NCBI GenBank assembly: GCA_963169105.1
Contig: OY720642.1
Coordinates: forward strand, 79,338,716-79,402,715
Direction: 5' to 3'
DNA length: 64,000 nucleotides
DNA from: Ceriagrion tenellum
Lineage: Eukaryota; Arthropoda; Insecta; Odonata; Coenagrionidae
Part shown: in pieces, positions 49,650 through 62,100 of the stretch
How the letters are laid out: every line of letters begins with the position of its first letter
Numbering within the stretch: the stretch's first letter is position 1
Translations under genes and position numbers: made by a program
Notes under the pieces: generated by a model
What the model was told of the DNA's origin: nothing
Seen by the model: only the letters and a program-made list of their open reading frames with translations
Database searches by the model: none

Positions 49650-50774
49650 CTTATAGTTTGGTATTCTCGCCGCTAATGCCTTAGTTCAATGGCCACCCGA
49701 GAGTAACAATGTGTAACATTTAACATAAGGCTGGCCTGGTTTTGTGGCATCATCAAACTTCATGACGCCTGTCAATAAATTTCATTGCATGAACAAAACT
49801 TCAAATAAAAACGTCAGAATAAATAACATAAGTAAACAGAAAATTCACTTTTTTTTAATTGCATGAAAAATTATGGCAATAAAGTAACGCAAATACAGAA
49901 TACCAATATGAAACAGCAGACTTTACAGAGGATCAGTTGGCCTTAATTACAATTACAAACAAGATCATATGTATGTATAACATGGGCAAATAAATTTGCT
50001 CTATTTATTATTCAGGTTCGTAAGTGGTGTAACAATTCAATGCCAGGAATCTAGGATTGGTTTTCCATAATTTCGTATTGTAATAACCAAGTTTTTAGAT
50101 TTTTTTAGAATAACCTTATACCATTCGTGTTCTGAATATTTTCTGGTAACTTATTGAACATTTTTGGATTTTAGGATTTTTGGCCATTTAAGGATTAGGA
50201 AACATTTTTCCGTATACTGTAGTGATGCAACTTATCAGTTACTGTTGTAGCTTTATTACAATTTACATGCAATTATTTTATAATTTTATAAAAATATAAA
50301 TGCCTTTGAGTAACAAACAAAAATTTCTCAGAGAAGCTCTTATTTTGCCTGATTAAAAAGATTAAGATTCTTACGTTTACAGAAACTAATAAAAGTTGTG
50401 ACTCACACAACGAGCACACCACCAAAATTACTTTTCCACTGTTTCTTGTGAGGAAGGTGAACTTGCAACTTAATCGACAATGCTTTACTACTTAGCCAAT
50501 CTTTATTACCAATACTTTAGTACTTTACTGTACTTAGCAAGTAATTTAACATAATTATTAGTCTTCGATAATGTGTATCTCAGTGTGCACTACAAGTGTT
50601 AGTAAAGGCGTTAAATATTAAGGAAAATTGTAAGATTTCTTCTCTCCAATATTGAACAACTATGATAGACTAGAAACGGAAATTTAATAGTCTTGCAAAG
50701 CTGTTGAATGAGTTTCCACTCATTTTGCTCGTAGAGAGTTTTGCTCTGATGTTTGCGTTGCTGGAGTAAGGAGG
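49650..50774. other. no gene recognised, between two direct repeats
   Basis: AT-rich sequence without a recognisable frame. A 63-codon minus-strand frame (50611-50802) runs into repeat copy 2. Could be the interior of an unidentified element bounded by the repeats. Confidence 0.35.
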
Positions 50775-50862
50775 TTAACGTATCTGCTGGATCAAATATC
50801 ATGTTCCTTTCAATAAATAAATTAACTTGTGAATATTTGCATTCCTCTTTTGCTTCCCTTTT
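50775..50862. repeat. direct repeat copy 2 (about 88 bp)
   Basis: Second copy of the 49563 sequence, same orientation, offset 1,212 bp. The copies differ mainly at the centre (TTATCAAAATTA against ATATCATGTTCC). Confidence 0.8.
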
Positions 50863-52079
50863 TTAGCGTTATTGAAGGCTAATTTTTCAGAGGAATGCAT
50901 CATTGTGCTTTTTCTTACTTGTTGTAAAGACAAACACTTCAAATTCATATAAAATAATTATCTATTGCGGTGTCTTCATTAAAGTCAGTTTTGTTATTTC
51001 CTTTGTCTTCGAATGCTTTTCATCCGTTTTCAAGCTGCCAAAAATAAAAAGATGCAAAATGAAAGCTTATAACACATACCTATGGTCATTTGACCTATTA
51101 ACCTTAACGTATCCTGCATTATGGGAGCGACACTTATAATCCTTAAAAATAAAACTATCAAGAATAACATTCAAATGCATGAACCAGGAAGTTAAATTTT
51201 CCTTTTTCTACTTAAGAGTTTCCGGTTAATTCAAATTTATACTTTGATGTTTAACTCCGTCGAAAACTTTTTGATGAGGGTCAGTGTGAGATATTGGCTT
51301 CTGCATCCAAGCTCTTTGTCGAGGAAAAATAGGCCCATATCCGCCCTTATTTGTCACTCTTAATGCTTCCTATCCTTTTGATCTATTGCCTTTATGACTT
51401 TTCTTGTTACTTATTTTGTCGGGTCTTACACCAATATGGCGATTAAATGGACGATCACTTCCTGGTAATAGTTTATGTGACATACACCCCCAACACAGAT
51501 ATGTACCTATGTTAAAATATGTCTGTTTTTAGCTTAAAACGTTGACGTCAGAGTTCAGTTACGTCACTTTTTCCTTAGCCTTACACAGAAGTGACACAAG
51601 CAGTGATATAATATACAGTATGAGACAAAACCGGATAAACTTTCCACGATGTCTATACTCAAAATAAAATTACAAATATCTTAAGAGAGATTGTCGAGCA
51701 GTGGGCGAAAAAAAACAGCCCTAGATTTAAAGAAACCGTTCCTGGAAATATGTATGATGCACATTGATAAAATTAAACACTTCCTCGTTTACTGTTTAAA
51801 TGAATCTCACTATTCTATCATTTTGAGTACCCTATAAATTACCTCCACTTCTTGTACGAAAATACCCTTTCATGGATATTATGTTATTGAAAAAGAATAA
51901 TATTTCATTTTCCTCCACCCATTTCCTTAATCCTCTTATCCTCTTATCATTTCAAATGCGGAGAAATTTGACGATAAATCCTTAAAAGATTAGGTTTGCG
52001 CTGAAAAGACTTGGATGATACTTCTTCAGCTTCCTCAAGTCCCACAGAATTTTTTTGTAAAAGAATTCTCTCTCACATT
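50863..52079. other. no gene recognised
   Basis: AT-rich; nothing recognised before the retroelement junction. Confidence 0.4.
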
Positions 52080-52686
52080 GACGGAAACGATGAGTCCCTT
52101 CACACATTACTTTTTCTCGATGATCAGATTATAATAGATGGGGATTAGCATGATGCGGAGTGTATGATGAGGAAACTGTTTGAAGTATACTTGAAGGCTG
52201 GCTTGAGCATAAATGTTAACAAAACTAAGCATATGGTAATCGATGAGGATGTCTCCAGCTTAGATATAGAAGGGAAGGCCATTGAAGTCTACAGTGCGTA
52301 TAAATACTTAGGAGAAGTAATTGGAAACGAGGAACAAAGTAAGGAAGAAATAACAAAGGATAAATCAAACAGAATAAGCAATAAATAAACAGGACTGAAA
52401 TTAACTGAATATTGTGGTCAAAAGATATTAAAATGAACCCAAAGTAATAATTATATCACATAATTATTCAAAGCATACAATTTCTCTATGGATGAGACGC
52501 GTGGAAAATGACCCAAAGACTAAGACAGAGAGTGGAGGCCGTAGAAATGGTTTCTTTTAGGAGAAGCTGCAAAAGATCAAGGTTATAAAGTATTACCAAT
52601 GAAAACATGCGGACTAGGATTAATATAGAAAAAAGTCACCGAAGAAATAGAGAGGAGATGGTTGAAATGGTATGGCCATGTACAAG
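52080..52686 (+). mobile_element. RTE-like reverse transcriptase fragment including the catalytic block
   Basis: The only fragment here that keeps part of the polymerase core. Frame one reads DGNDESLHTLLFLDDQIII, with the DD pair at 52119-52124 in the place of the family's FADD, a stop at 52146, then MMRKLFEVYLKAGLSINVNK, TKHMVI, IEGKAIEV and YKYLGEVIGNEE to a stop at 52386. After frame changes it continues QRLRQRVEAVEMVSFRRSC, KRSRL, ITNENMRTRINIEK and finally EEIERRWLKWYGHVQ. This matches the order from the catalytic motif through the thumb to the RRxxWYGHVQRM block. Multiple stops and shifts: dead. It ends abruptly where an antisense relative begins. Confidence 0.9.
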
Positions 52687-52912
52687 TCTCAGGGTGTGTT
52701 CAATCCATGTGGTTCTTCTTTTCTACATTGTATTCCATATGGTCCTTTCCTATTTACTTTTCTGTACAATTTTCCCAGGTTTTGAAGGCTTCTAGTCTGT
52801 TCTGGTCAGTCTTTTTAATGATCCATGCTTCCGATCCATGAAGTGCTACGCTCCACACGAATGCTTTCACATACTGTTTTCTGGTTTGTAGTCCTATCTT
52901 CTTTGAGATCAA
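52687..52912 (-). mobile_element. RTE-like fragment, antisense, joined to the preceding copy
   Basis: The minus strand from about 52905 encodes LKKIGLQTRKQYVKAFVW, continuing SVALHGSEAWIIKKTDQNR and LEAFKTW, then in another frame ERTIWNTM, a stop, KRRTTWIEHTL. These correspond to the (L/V)WSVALYGSETWT block and the later ERTIW-IRRR-WIGHTLR block. The second block matches the fragment at 23582-23937. It sits head-on against the sense copy at 52080-52686, leaving an inverted pair of related but not identical fragments. Confidence 0.85.
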
Positions 52913-53058
52913 AACTCGCTTTTATGTGCATATATATTCTCTCTGTCACCAGGAAACGAAATGAATTAATTTTCATGCTTTATCTCCATCCTAATCACCC
53001 ATTATTCTATTACCCCCCCATTGGGAGATATACCTATTCAACCACAAATATTGTGCTA

Positions 53059-53060
<2 letters not shown>

Positions 53061-53139
<79 letters not shown>
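53061..53139. repeat. (AT)n microsatellite, about 39 units
   Basis: An uninterrupted run of alternating A and T. Frames through it (alternating Ile and Tyr on both strands) are artefacts. It is continuous with the 3' end of a minus-strand SINE and probably grew from that element's tail. Confidence 0.95.
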
Positions 53140-53140
<1 letters not shown>

Positions 53141-53290
53141 TCATATAAATGTTTATACAGAAAGGTAGAAAGAAAGTGGATAGGAACACGTAAAATTTAC
53201 AAAGACAATGGTGGTGTGAAGATGAAATGATGGCCGATTCCAAGCAGAAAAAATTCGACTGGACCGGGAATCGAACCACGGACCTTTGGA
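53140..53290 (-). mobile_element. tRNA-derived SINE, family B
   Basis: Minus strand: CCGTGGTTCGATTCCCGG (B box, plus 53266-53277), then TCCAGTCGAATTTTTTCTGC, a body ending with the sequence shared with 3671-3745, then the AT repeat. The A box is not clear, probably because the head is shortened. The shared body defines a second SINE family, distinct from that at 15.5 and 17.4 kb. Confidence 0.65.
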
Positions 53291-56200
53291 TTTCGCATAT
53301 TATATCGGATTATATATATATAATATTTCCCTTTTGCAACATAAGATACTCTGAACTCAGCATCCAGTCATATCCCCTAAAAATATTAAGTTTGATCTTT
53401 CCAATAGTTATCTTTAAACCTGAGAAAAGGTTAAACCAGTGAGTACCTTAATACACGAGTGTCTACCCTAAGCGGGTATGCTTCAAACCTCAAAGGCGTG
53501 CTGCAGGAAGGAACAAATAAATGATATGATGGACTATCCACGTATTTCATTTGATTTGTCATACATTAGCCTAACTATTAATAGTGAATCTCCTGCATCA
53601 ATGATTATTAATGAAATATTCTCATAATCGAATAGCTGGCTTTATCATTTATTAACACGAGAGTCGCTGCAAGATGAGACGTAATTTTTCCAAACTTATG
53701 TATATTTTAACTAATCATTTTAATGTTATTGCAATTTAATGAATGTGAGATCCTCAAATAAGTTTTGGTAGTTATTAGTGCCATTACGACTGAATTTTTT
53801 GAACATATTTCATATCATGTCACTGGCACTTTTTTATCATATTAAATAATGAAATGAAAAAATTTCATCCCTTCGTTTTTCATTATATTGCAGCAAAAAG
53901 CTGTGTGTCAATGGCTTTTGTTCTCATTTTCATTTTAATGCAAAAAAACCTTTAAGTACGTATATTCCGTTTTATATTCAAACTTCATATCTTCGGAAAC
54001 ACAAATGGAATTTAGAAATGTTATTTTATTTCCTTTAAATCTCCTTTTAAAAGTTTATTAGCTCCAGGGAATAAGTAGTTGATCTTAGCTACTCATTACA
54101 TGCATCGGACAACTTTTTTATTTATTAAATGAGCATCTTTCCTTATATAATGAACTGCCTTAAAGTTGAAAGAATTTTCCCAAAAGTTTTCAAGAGCCTT
54201 TGTAATTTACGAAAAACTCCATTTATTTTGAACGTGTCTCTCTAAAAGGTTCATTTCTTAGGAAATGGAAACAAAAATGCGTCTTGAGTATTTTTATCCA
54301 TCCTTGATTATCTTTTTTATATTTGCTGGTTTGAAAAGCTGCCTGCGACAAAATAAGCAATACTTTTCCGTATCTCTATGCCAATGAACTATTTTCCTAA
54401 TTCACGCCTTTGGAGGATTAATTCTTTAAAATCGAATCTAATGGGCATAAATGATTGCGAAGTTTTCTTACGGCATGTATCTTTATCTTTATTAAAAGGT
54501 TTTGTTATTATATTTTAAAGAAGTCTTATCTTTCTCCTCAGATTGTCTCTCGTTGTTTTGATTAACTTTCAGCACTGTAGGCTCTTAAAATTTATTTTTT
54601 ATATGATAGCTTTATGGAATTTCTAAACTTAATCAAAACAAGGGTTTGAAATTGAATAATAGAATCAGGTATTTTATGAGCTAATAAAGTATATAAGGCT
54701 TTTAGTACCGAGTGAAGGTATAGAATAAACGAGCTGTTGTGACTTCTGCCCTGGTTATTCGTGTGATAATTTGATGATAGATAACGATATAAAACTTTCC
54801 TGACGTTTGATTAAAATTCATTAACATTGGGTATTAATTAGGCTAATGTGAAACAATCAATACGTAACATGGAGCTTTTATTCGCAACGTGCTCTCTTAT
54901 GTATTATTTGCTCCCGGCAAAAAAAATAATTATTTCATAAGCAATACTTAGAGGAACTTCTGAATGCTACATAATTTTTGGCAAATTATATATACTACGG
55001 AAGAGTGATGGAAGTATTTAATGTTTGACCTGAATTATTCTAAAATGTTAATATTTTTTAGGTTTTTTATATCATGCTTCCGCGTTAGCTTCCTATCATA
55101 GCCATAATCCCCTTCCAGCTCTATATAATCTTATTTGAGTGATGAATCTTTGAAGGCAATTTCTTTGCTTGCTTTTTCAGGCTTTTCGACCGTAATGTGA
55201 TATTTTGAGATTCTACTCTCTACCAATGTCATAATGTTTCAAATTCTATATCAATGCATACTTGTTGAGCTGCTGATTGGTAGGTTTTAAGTGAAAGCAG
55301 CGATTTTTTTTATGTTTACGTATTTTACTCCATTTTTGGGTCTCTTTAAGTCATCGTATCTGCGACCTTGTCTACTTGGCACTCAGTTACAACTCCGCGG
55401 CCGATAACATTGGACGTACCTTTCGGCTGTTACTATTAAAATCACCATGATATTTCTGTGCAACTGCTATTATGTCTTCCTCTGAAATAAATACCAGAAA
55501 TTGAGTTGGGATATTAAAAAAAGTTTTCTTTTTTCGATATAGCCGACTTCTGGTTTATCTTGGGAATTCTTGACAGTAAATAATAATTCACTCGCCAATG
55601 TTCTTCCATTATCATGAGTCAACTGTTTTCAAATCTTTGAAACTTTTTTATTATAATCTTTAAACCAGTATGCACAATTATGATGAGATGAGATGCGAAT
55701 ACCACTACTTTGCGCTGAGGCACGAGTAAGTGTAATGCTGCATTAGCTTGTTTTGCCTAATAGGTGAAATAGAGAGATAACTGAGCTGAGCTGAGAGATA
55801 ACTGAACTGACGTTTCTGACAGCTGAGAACAAGAAAATAAGGTAGGGTAAAAAATATGTTATTTTTCATAATAACTAACAAAGTACATATGGAAATGTTC
55901 TATCTTTTGCTTGAATTTTGTCAACTTTGAATTTTGTCAACTTTGAATTTTTCACCGTCTCTTTTTAGCTTTTTACCTCTAAAATGTTTCAAAAATCACA
56001 ATGAGATGGCATTGGTTAACATATTACTCATAAATTCACTGGTTCTAGACGTTTTGAAATGCTTATCAGCTTAAGAATATCTCGAATAAATACTTTAATT
56101 AATAGAATAGATACTCTATTCTTCCTTTTTTAATCTTCGAATCGATGTTTCTATATTTCCTATCGCTTCAGTAGTGTCTTATTTTCTTTTATTTGAATCA

Positions 56201-58599
56201 AAAAGGCTCAGAATCTGTGGATTTCTTTCATTGAATAAATTGTGTAGCTATAAAGTTCTGTCTGAAATTAAATTGATCAATCTAGCGCTGTGTTATATGC
56301 AAATAAATTTAAAAGGAATAAATGGGATTACTGAAGGTAGAAATGACCCTGCAATCTCTCCCTATTGGAAACAATTAATGGATATTCATCTCGCTTTCTC
56401 AGAAATCGCGGTAGGGGAAGAAGAGCTTGGCCTTGACCTGATAATGAGAAAATTAGGCTGATTCGACATAGCTTTCACTTCTGTATGTTCTCTCTGTACT
56501 TTTTTCCCCCAACAAGTTCTTTCTTCTCTACAAGCGATATCGTTGGTTCCGATTAGAGCCTCTTCTATCCTCCATTCTTGAGAGTTGGAGACTCTTCTTC
56601 TCTTCGTCTTGAGAGACTCCTCTCTTCTCCTCTTCTTCTTGAGAGTTGGAGACTCTTCTTATTGTCTGCAGTTTAGTCGTTCATTCTACCTGATTTCGAA
56701 CCTTACAATTTTCCTCTTCCTCCTCCACTCTGGCCTGCTTCAATTATGTTCTATTCCTCCTTTGAATCTAGCGCATCTCCTATCAATAGTCTTACAAGAT
56801 CTTTTAACTCTTGTGTTTTTTCTAGGCTGGTTATGTTCAAACACTAAGGACATATACCTCATTATACTAAGGGAAGAGGGGCTTCATTGGGGATTTTACT
56901 TTCTCCACCTCTTCAAGATTTGAAAAATTATCCTCAGTATTTTAATCTAGTCCTCATTGTATAATCTCCAATAGAATATTCTTCTTCCCCTAATCATTCT
57001 TCGCAATGTTTAAATATCGATTATCTACCCGATTGTGTATTTCTGGATGAGGGTTACGTTGTCTAAGCTTAAATTCAGATAAAAATCTTAAAGTAATTTT
57101 TCCATCTTGCTTCTCTCCTTCCATCATCCCTATCCCTTTCGGATCCGCTTATAGGAGAAATATGGTAGAGGGGCTTATCGCCGACCAAATATCTGCATGT
57201 CTCTGCTCAGTTACCCTTATATTCTATTTCATCTATGTCATCCCTATCATTTGGTATTTAGAATTCCTACACGGTTTACTTCAGATTCGTGTCGCCTTGA
57301 CATTTCAAGGCAACAGACTGTCTTGCACAATGACTCTTTCCTTCTGATCCTCAATTTTCTCAATGAGTCTAGGAAAGTCATGTAAAGTGGGAAGGTTATT
57401 GTCCAGATTACTACTTCTCAGGTATGTTTAATGAGGCATTCGTTCTTACCCTGGATTATTTTTTATGGAGTCCAAAATCGTAAGTATGGTTTATATTATA
57501 GTTTTATAACACGACTTTAAAGATTGTGAAATAAATGAACCCTATTTATTTAGACTTGTGTAATCTTTTTAATGCATCTTAAGTGGCGAATATGTATTGA
57601 ATTACATTTCTATCGTAAGGAAGACTTTTTATGCTTGTCTTAAGGTAATGGAATCGAATTACGCCACTCCTGTGATTTTGAACCCCTGTTTTACATGATA
57701 TGAACGTAGATCGTAACCTGTAATACTTCGAAATTGGGAATGCCCCGAAGAATTTTACCTTTATGATAGCCAAGTTCCTTCCTATTCATCAATTCTCTGC
57801 TTTAACTTTTCTCCACCACCTTACCAGGCTCAAACTTGACTGTGAATCTTCTTTCCTGACTCTCCCTTCGTCGTTTGTTTTGCAAAAACTTACCATGGTC
57901 TTTCTCCTTTCCGGCAATATCTTGTCACTTTGGAAAAGGCAGGATATGCTGAATCCTCAGTCGATAATAGCAATAGAATGCGGAACCATACCGAGTGGCA
58001 TATATATAAGTCGGTAATAGTAATAGAATGTGGAGCTATCCCGAGTGATACATGAACTATGAATCAGAGTGCTGCTAGTAATGATTTTAATGCCATTTTT
58101 TTAGTTTTTATGATCTAGTTTTCTACTTCCCATCACAATGCCTGTGAAAGGTTTCAGGTATTTTTACGGTAAGGGACTAGTTTTGTGCTGTTTTCTCTTG
58201 AATTATTGTGGTAAACTAAGCTCGAGTAAAATACAAAACAAATACTTCGCAGGATTGTTTTCTTCGAGAAACTATTAAAACCACCCAACTAAAAGTTAAT
58301 TTGAAAGGTGTTTGTTGAAAAATATTGTGCAAAAATTATAATTCCATGACAAACTCTATTTTGTGTTAAAATATCTAATTCCGTGATGGTACCACAAAGT
58401 TCGTCTATTTTTCATTTTTTTCTAGATTAATTATGGGTTTTAATTTTAAAACCCTTGTGTTGAGTAATTTCTCTGAAAAAGTGAATGACGTACATCAGGG
58501 GTGTTTCAAAAATTGATTAATTTTCCATACTGAGAATAATCTTTATTTTTTGGTTCTGATTAATAGCGTTCGAGTTACATACAATTATTTGTGTTCAAG
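53291..58599. other. no gene recognised; small local repeats
   Basis: AT-rich and mostly empty. Local duplications: GAGAGATAACTGA(G/A)CTGA at 55767-55812, TTTGAATTTTGTCAAC at about 55913-55945, GAGAGTTGGAGACTCTTCTT at 56580 and 56641 inside a CTT-rich tract, and a 50-bp pair at 57961-58057 (TCG(A/G)TAATAG-AATAGAATG). Frames at 56174-56461 and 56585-56923 are unrecognised; the latter is composition-driven. Confidence 0.4.
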
Positions 58600-58716
58600 A
58601 TGTATATGGGGATGCTCAAAATAGGCTTGTCTTTAGGTCAACCATTCCATCTCTACCTCCTTCAGGAGTTACTCCTGAAATTTATTATCATAAGGAAACT
58701 TTTACAGCACCACAAG
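58600..58716 (+). CDS. candidate internal coding exon, protein-like, unknown family
   Basis: A 117-nt block follows an acceptor (AATTATTTGTGTTCAAG, with a branch-like CTGATTAAT about 40 bases upstream) and ends at CAAG then GTAAAA (58717). In the phase 1-1 reading it gives 39 codons starting VYGDAQNRLVF and ending YYHKETFTAPQ, with SLPPSGVTPE between. The frame is open for about 105 codons from 58561 to a TAG at 58876 without an early ATG. The mix of Gly, Pro, Tyr and charged residues looks like a folded extracellular or linker protein segment and unlike the Leu/Lys-rich chance frames around it. I do not recognise the family; a fragment of a mobile-element protein is the main alternative. Confidence 0.3.
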
Positions 58717-61700
58717 GTAAAACCATTTCGCCACTACCCACGACACGGATCTCAATACATAAGCATCATCATTGGGTGATTAAAAATGTACAAACTTCTC
58801 TTGTCTATTATAAGCTAGTGGAAGAGGACAGAGTCGGGACAAAGAGAAAATTTGGAAGCATGGGAATGCACATTTAGCAATTGCAGATAGGTCGGGATAT
58901 TTGGTCAGAAGCAGATATTAGGAAATAAGATTAAAATAAAGACCGCAACGTTTTTAAATTTCCAGCTCTCCCAATACATTGAACTCACGTCGGTCGTCTG
59001 TAAAATTCCGCACCTTCACTTGAAAATCACTACTGTTGCTCACAGGATAAAAATATATCGAAGTTGCTTTTTTAGGCGTGATTTTTTATAAACCCCTTGA
59101 GTGTTTCTATGTATCAGTATGAAAACTTCTTGTTGCCCCCAGTTAGACCCCTTCACAGTCATTACACGTTAGTTCTGAAGTCCCACTTTTGTATAAAGCG
59201 CTCACCTTATATTTGCAGTGAAAATGCATGTTTTTGAGGGTATTACGCGACTGGTTTTTATGGGTCATACTGTGACTATTTATTAACTACTACTAACTAC
59301 AAATATTTTTATTGCAACAAAAATAAACTTTTCGAAATAACTGCCATATCGTCAAATTTTCGGGATACAATTAACACTTATTTTAGAAGAGGCAATGCGG
59401 AGAGGTAAAGTAAATAATTTTACCGAAAACGGCAAGCGTAAGAAGTGACGCATCAAGAACCAAGGAGGGAATTGGGAATTTTTTATCGAAAATTTTACTT
59501 CTGCGATGAAGTGCTATTGTACAGACAAGTAGATCTTGTTTAGTTTTTAAGAATCTCTTCCTTTGTTCTAACTTTTTTATCAGATGTAGCCAATCGTCCG
59601 GCATTGTCTGTTTGTGCCAAGGAGGAAGGGATAAAATATGGGAATAGAGCGTACGAAAGGGGGTAAAAGCGAAGAATCCATCCACTTCCCGGTAAACGGT
59701 GGAAAAATAATATTCGAGATTTATTCCGGAATTCTGGCCGGCGCTTATATATCGTCGTATCTTTAGTCTCCTCACTTGTTTGCTATCAAACGCAGACTAG
59801 TTTAGTGGTAGTTACCGGGGAGACGTACGGCTGCTTAAGTATTTTTCTAGCAGAGAGAAGGATTTGAGGTTGCGCGAACCTAAGAAAAACCTTAGATGCG
59901 ATCCGTTTGGTACGGTAAATCAAAAATAATCTCCTTCCACGTTTTACTCAGAAGCTCATCGATCGAAGGTGACACACGATAAGGACAGAGCTTGAGAAAA
60001 TGTTGTGATGGTACAACTTCGGGGAAAAATTGGTAAAAAATAAAAAATAACGATTCCATTATTGTGAATGTTTCATTTCGGAAATTTTTGGGAATCTGCA
60101 TTCAAACACCAAGCGAACGTTAACAAAAGACACAACTGGCGATTGTTAAATGTTTTCCAAAATCGTTTGTGTAAGTCGGTGTACAGTCCAATACAGTACA
60201 AAATATCAAGTATTAGATTACAAAGCTCTACGATGGTAGACTTCGCACTGTACAAATGATGATGAAATTAAATTATGAATCAAAATAAACCATTAACTGC
60301 GAAAATAGGAACTCATAGGCAAACCACCAAACATCCCCACTCGGTCGTGAAATAGTAAGATGACGAGGCTATAGGTAAGCTTTCTTGTCCTTTCCGTTCC
60401 GTGAGTAGCATCTGTCCTTGAGTGGACTTACTAAGATAATTTGGGTGAAGGTAGTTGGAGCAGGGATATATTGACCTTACTTGGAACAGCGATGTCAGAA
60501 ATGAAGGAGACTACGCAAAAGTTTTCCATTTTTTATATGGGGTTCGACCATTTAGGGGTATTAAATCATCATTATATGGTAAATCTATAGCAGTAGGAGC
60601 TAAAAGAATGTATCAGTGGCTTCTTTCGTTAGCATTTCATAAAAGAAGACGTGCAACTGTACCAAGGAGAGAGGGCGGACTCAAGCTTTATAGTAAGTTG
60701 GGATAGAGAATTGCACCCTCACCCTCGTTCCACTGAATTCTATGATGGGAGAGGATGGAATTATAAGAGGGAGGAGAAAAAAAATTAAAATGCGGTTGGA
60801 AATAGTCTTGCATAAAAAGGAGACAGTGGAGCTATGATATGGCGTTGAAAGAGGGGACACGGGGTAAATGGAGAGTAAAATAAATCCGACTTTCACTGTC
60901 CTCCGTGGGCGCGCCGACCGTAGTTGATCAAAGACCGAATGGAACAACTGCGGTTACGCGAAGGAAAGGAATGGTAATTCAACGACTTACATTGTCTCGC
61001 AGCAATTCCCTTTCATTAGAAAAAAGTTAAGTTATTTGATGTATATTCATGTATCTCGCAGAAGTCGGAGCTAGTTTTCACTTACAGGAATAACCGAAGT
61101 ATTTTTTTATTACGTTGGCTCTTATATTTCTGCCCTGATATTCCCCTCTGTGGGAAGGAGATCCAAAGGAACATAAGGATATTCTCCTTGAAATTTGTCT
61201 ATGGGGAAATTAAACTCTAAGATTATCGTAGCCACGAATTTCGATACCCTGTATTTGAGTGCCCCCAGTGATGAAGTTTGCTTATGAGGATTCGATTGCC
61301 TGTTTTGATACTGGTTGGAGAATCCTTGCCAATTTAGTACCTCATCCTTGGGTTACCATGATAAACAATTAAACTATTTACGTATTTCTTTAAAGGTTAG
61401 GCTAATTGTTTCGCTATTTGACTGGCCTATATCTTCAGAAATAAAAGTAACGAGACGACTGTGCAAGATTTCAACTTCCTCGAAAACTAATCCCTCCAAC
61501 GAGAAGAAAAATATTGGATAATCGACCATTGCTCTTTTTCTTCGGAAGCTTTACGATAGAAGCAAGACGTTTTTTTGTAAACTTTATGGGTGTGGGTAAC
61601 GTCTAGATTAACTTTTATCACCCAGAGTAGTCCCTCAGGAATTGCTTTAAGCGAGGGAAAGATAAGTAATTCCGCTAATTGATTTGCAGTGAAGAGGGAA

Positions 61701-61786
61701 AAGGTTGAGATAGAAAATCACCTTAAGTAGTATTGCTACACTTCCTAGGAACAAGATAGATGGAGAGGAAGCCTTGCCAACTGTCC
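58717..61786. other. no gene recognised
   Basis: A 130-codon minus-strand frame (59383-59775) is the longest; it has no recognisable motif and no strong splice sites. An 83-codon plus-strand frame at 60455-60706 ends in a basic segment (FHKRRRATVPRREGG) beside a donor-like ATA-GTAAGT, but its 5' side has no acceptor. Neither can be called a gene. Confidence 0.35.
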
Positions 61787-62100
61787 GCGGGTGGATGAAG
61801 TGCGGGCCCCTGTATTGATGTCTCCCCCTGTCCCGCGACGGCGGACGATGTCCCCGGCGAGAGCAGTCGGGGTTCCCGCCGAGGAGAGTGGGAGTCGGGC
61901 GGATACGGAGTGACATGGTTACGTGGCCACGCCGTGCGAGAGACTGTTCGCAGAGCGGCCACATTCAACGCATTCCCCTGGAACACACACCTATCTTTCC
62001 CCTTCTATCCCCTTCAGCCACCTCCCACTGCGTAGCGCAGACGTCACTTCCGTTGAAGGGACCCGACCGGAATTGGCGCAGGCGTACGGAGCGGAAGGAG
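61787..62100. promoter_or_regulatory. CpG-island-like patch, possible promoter or first exon
   Basis: About 30 CpG dinucleotides by hand count in roughly 315 bp, far above the AT-rich surroundings. It contains a CRE-like GACGTCA (62040) next to ACTTCCG, which resembles an ETS site on the opposite strand, and several GC-box-like runs. No TATA box or obvious initiator was found. Overlapping frames on both strands (61647-61986 minus, 61888-62133 plus) are open because stop codons are rare in GC-rich DNA; none is recognisable. The composition is seen; promoter function is inference. Confidence 0.4.

Noticed and set aside
52825..53279. Open frames on both strands ending or starting in long alternating Ile-Tyr runs
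   Set aside because: They are translations of the (AT)n microsatellite and of adjoining retroelement and SINE sequence.
56585..56923. 112-codon Leu/Phe-rich frame
   Set aside because: Arises from a CTT-rich tract with an internal 20-bp duplication; looks like chance hydrophobic translation.
59383..59775. 130-codon minus-strand frame as a gene
   Set aside because: No recognisable domain, no splice sites of quality and no compositional difference from flanks; length is within chance for the window.
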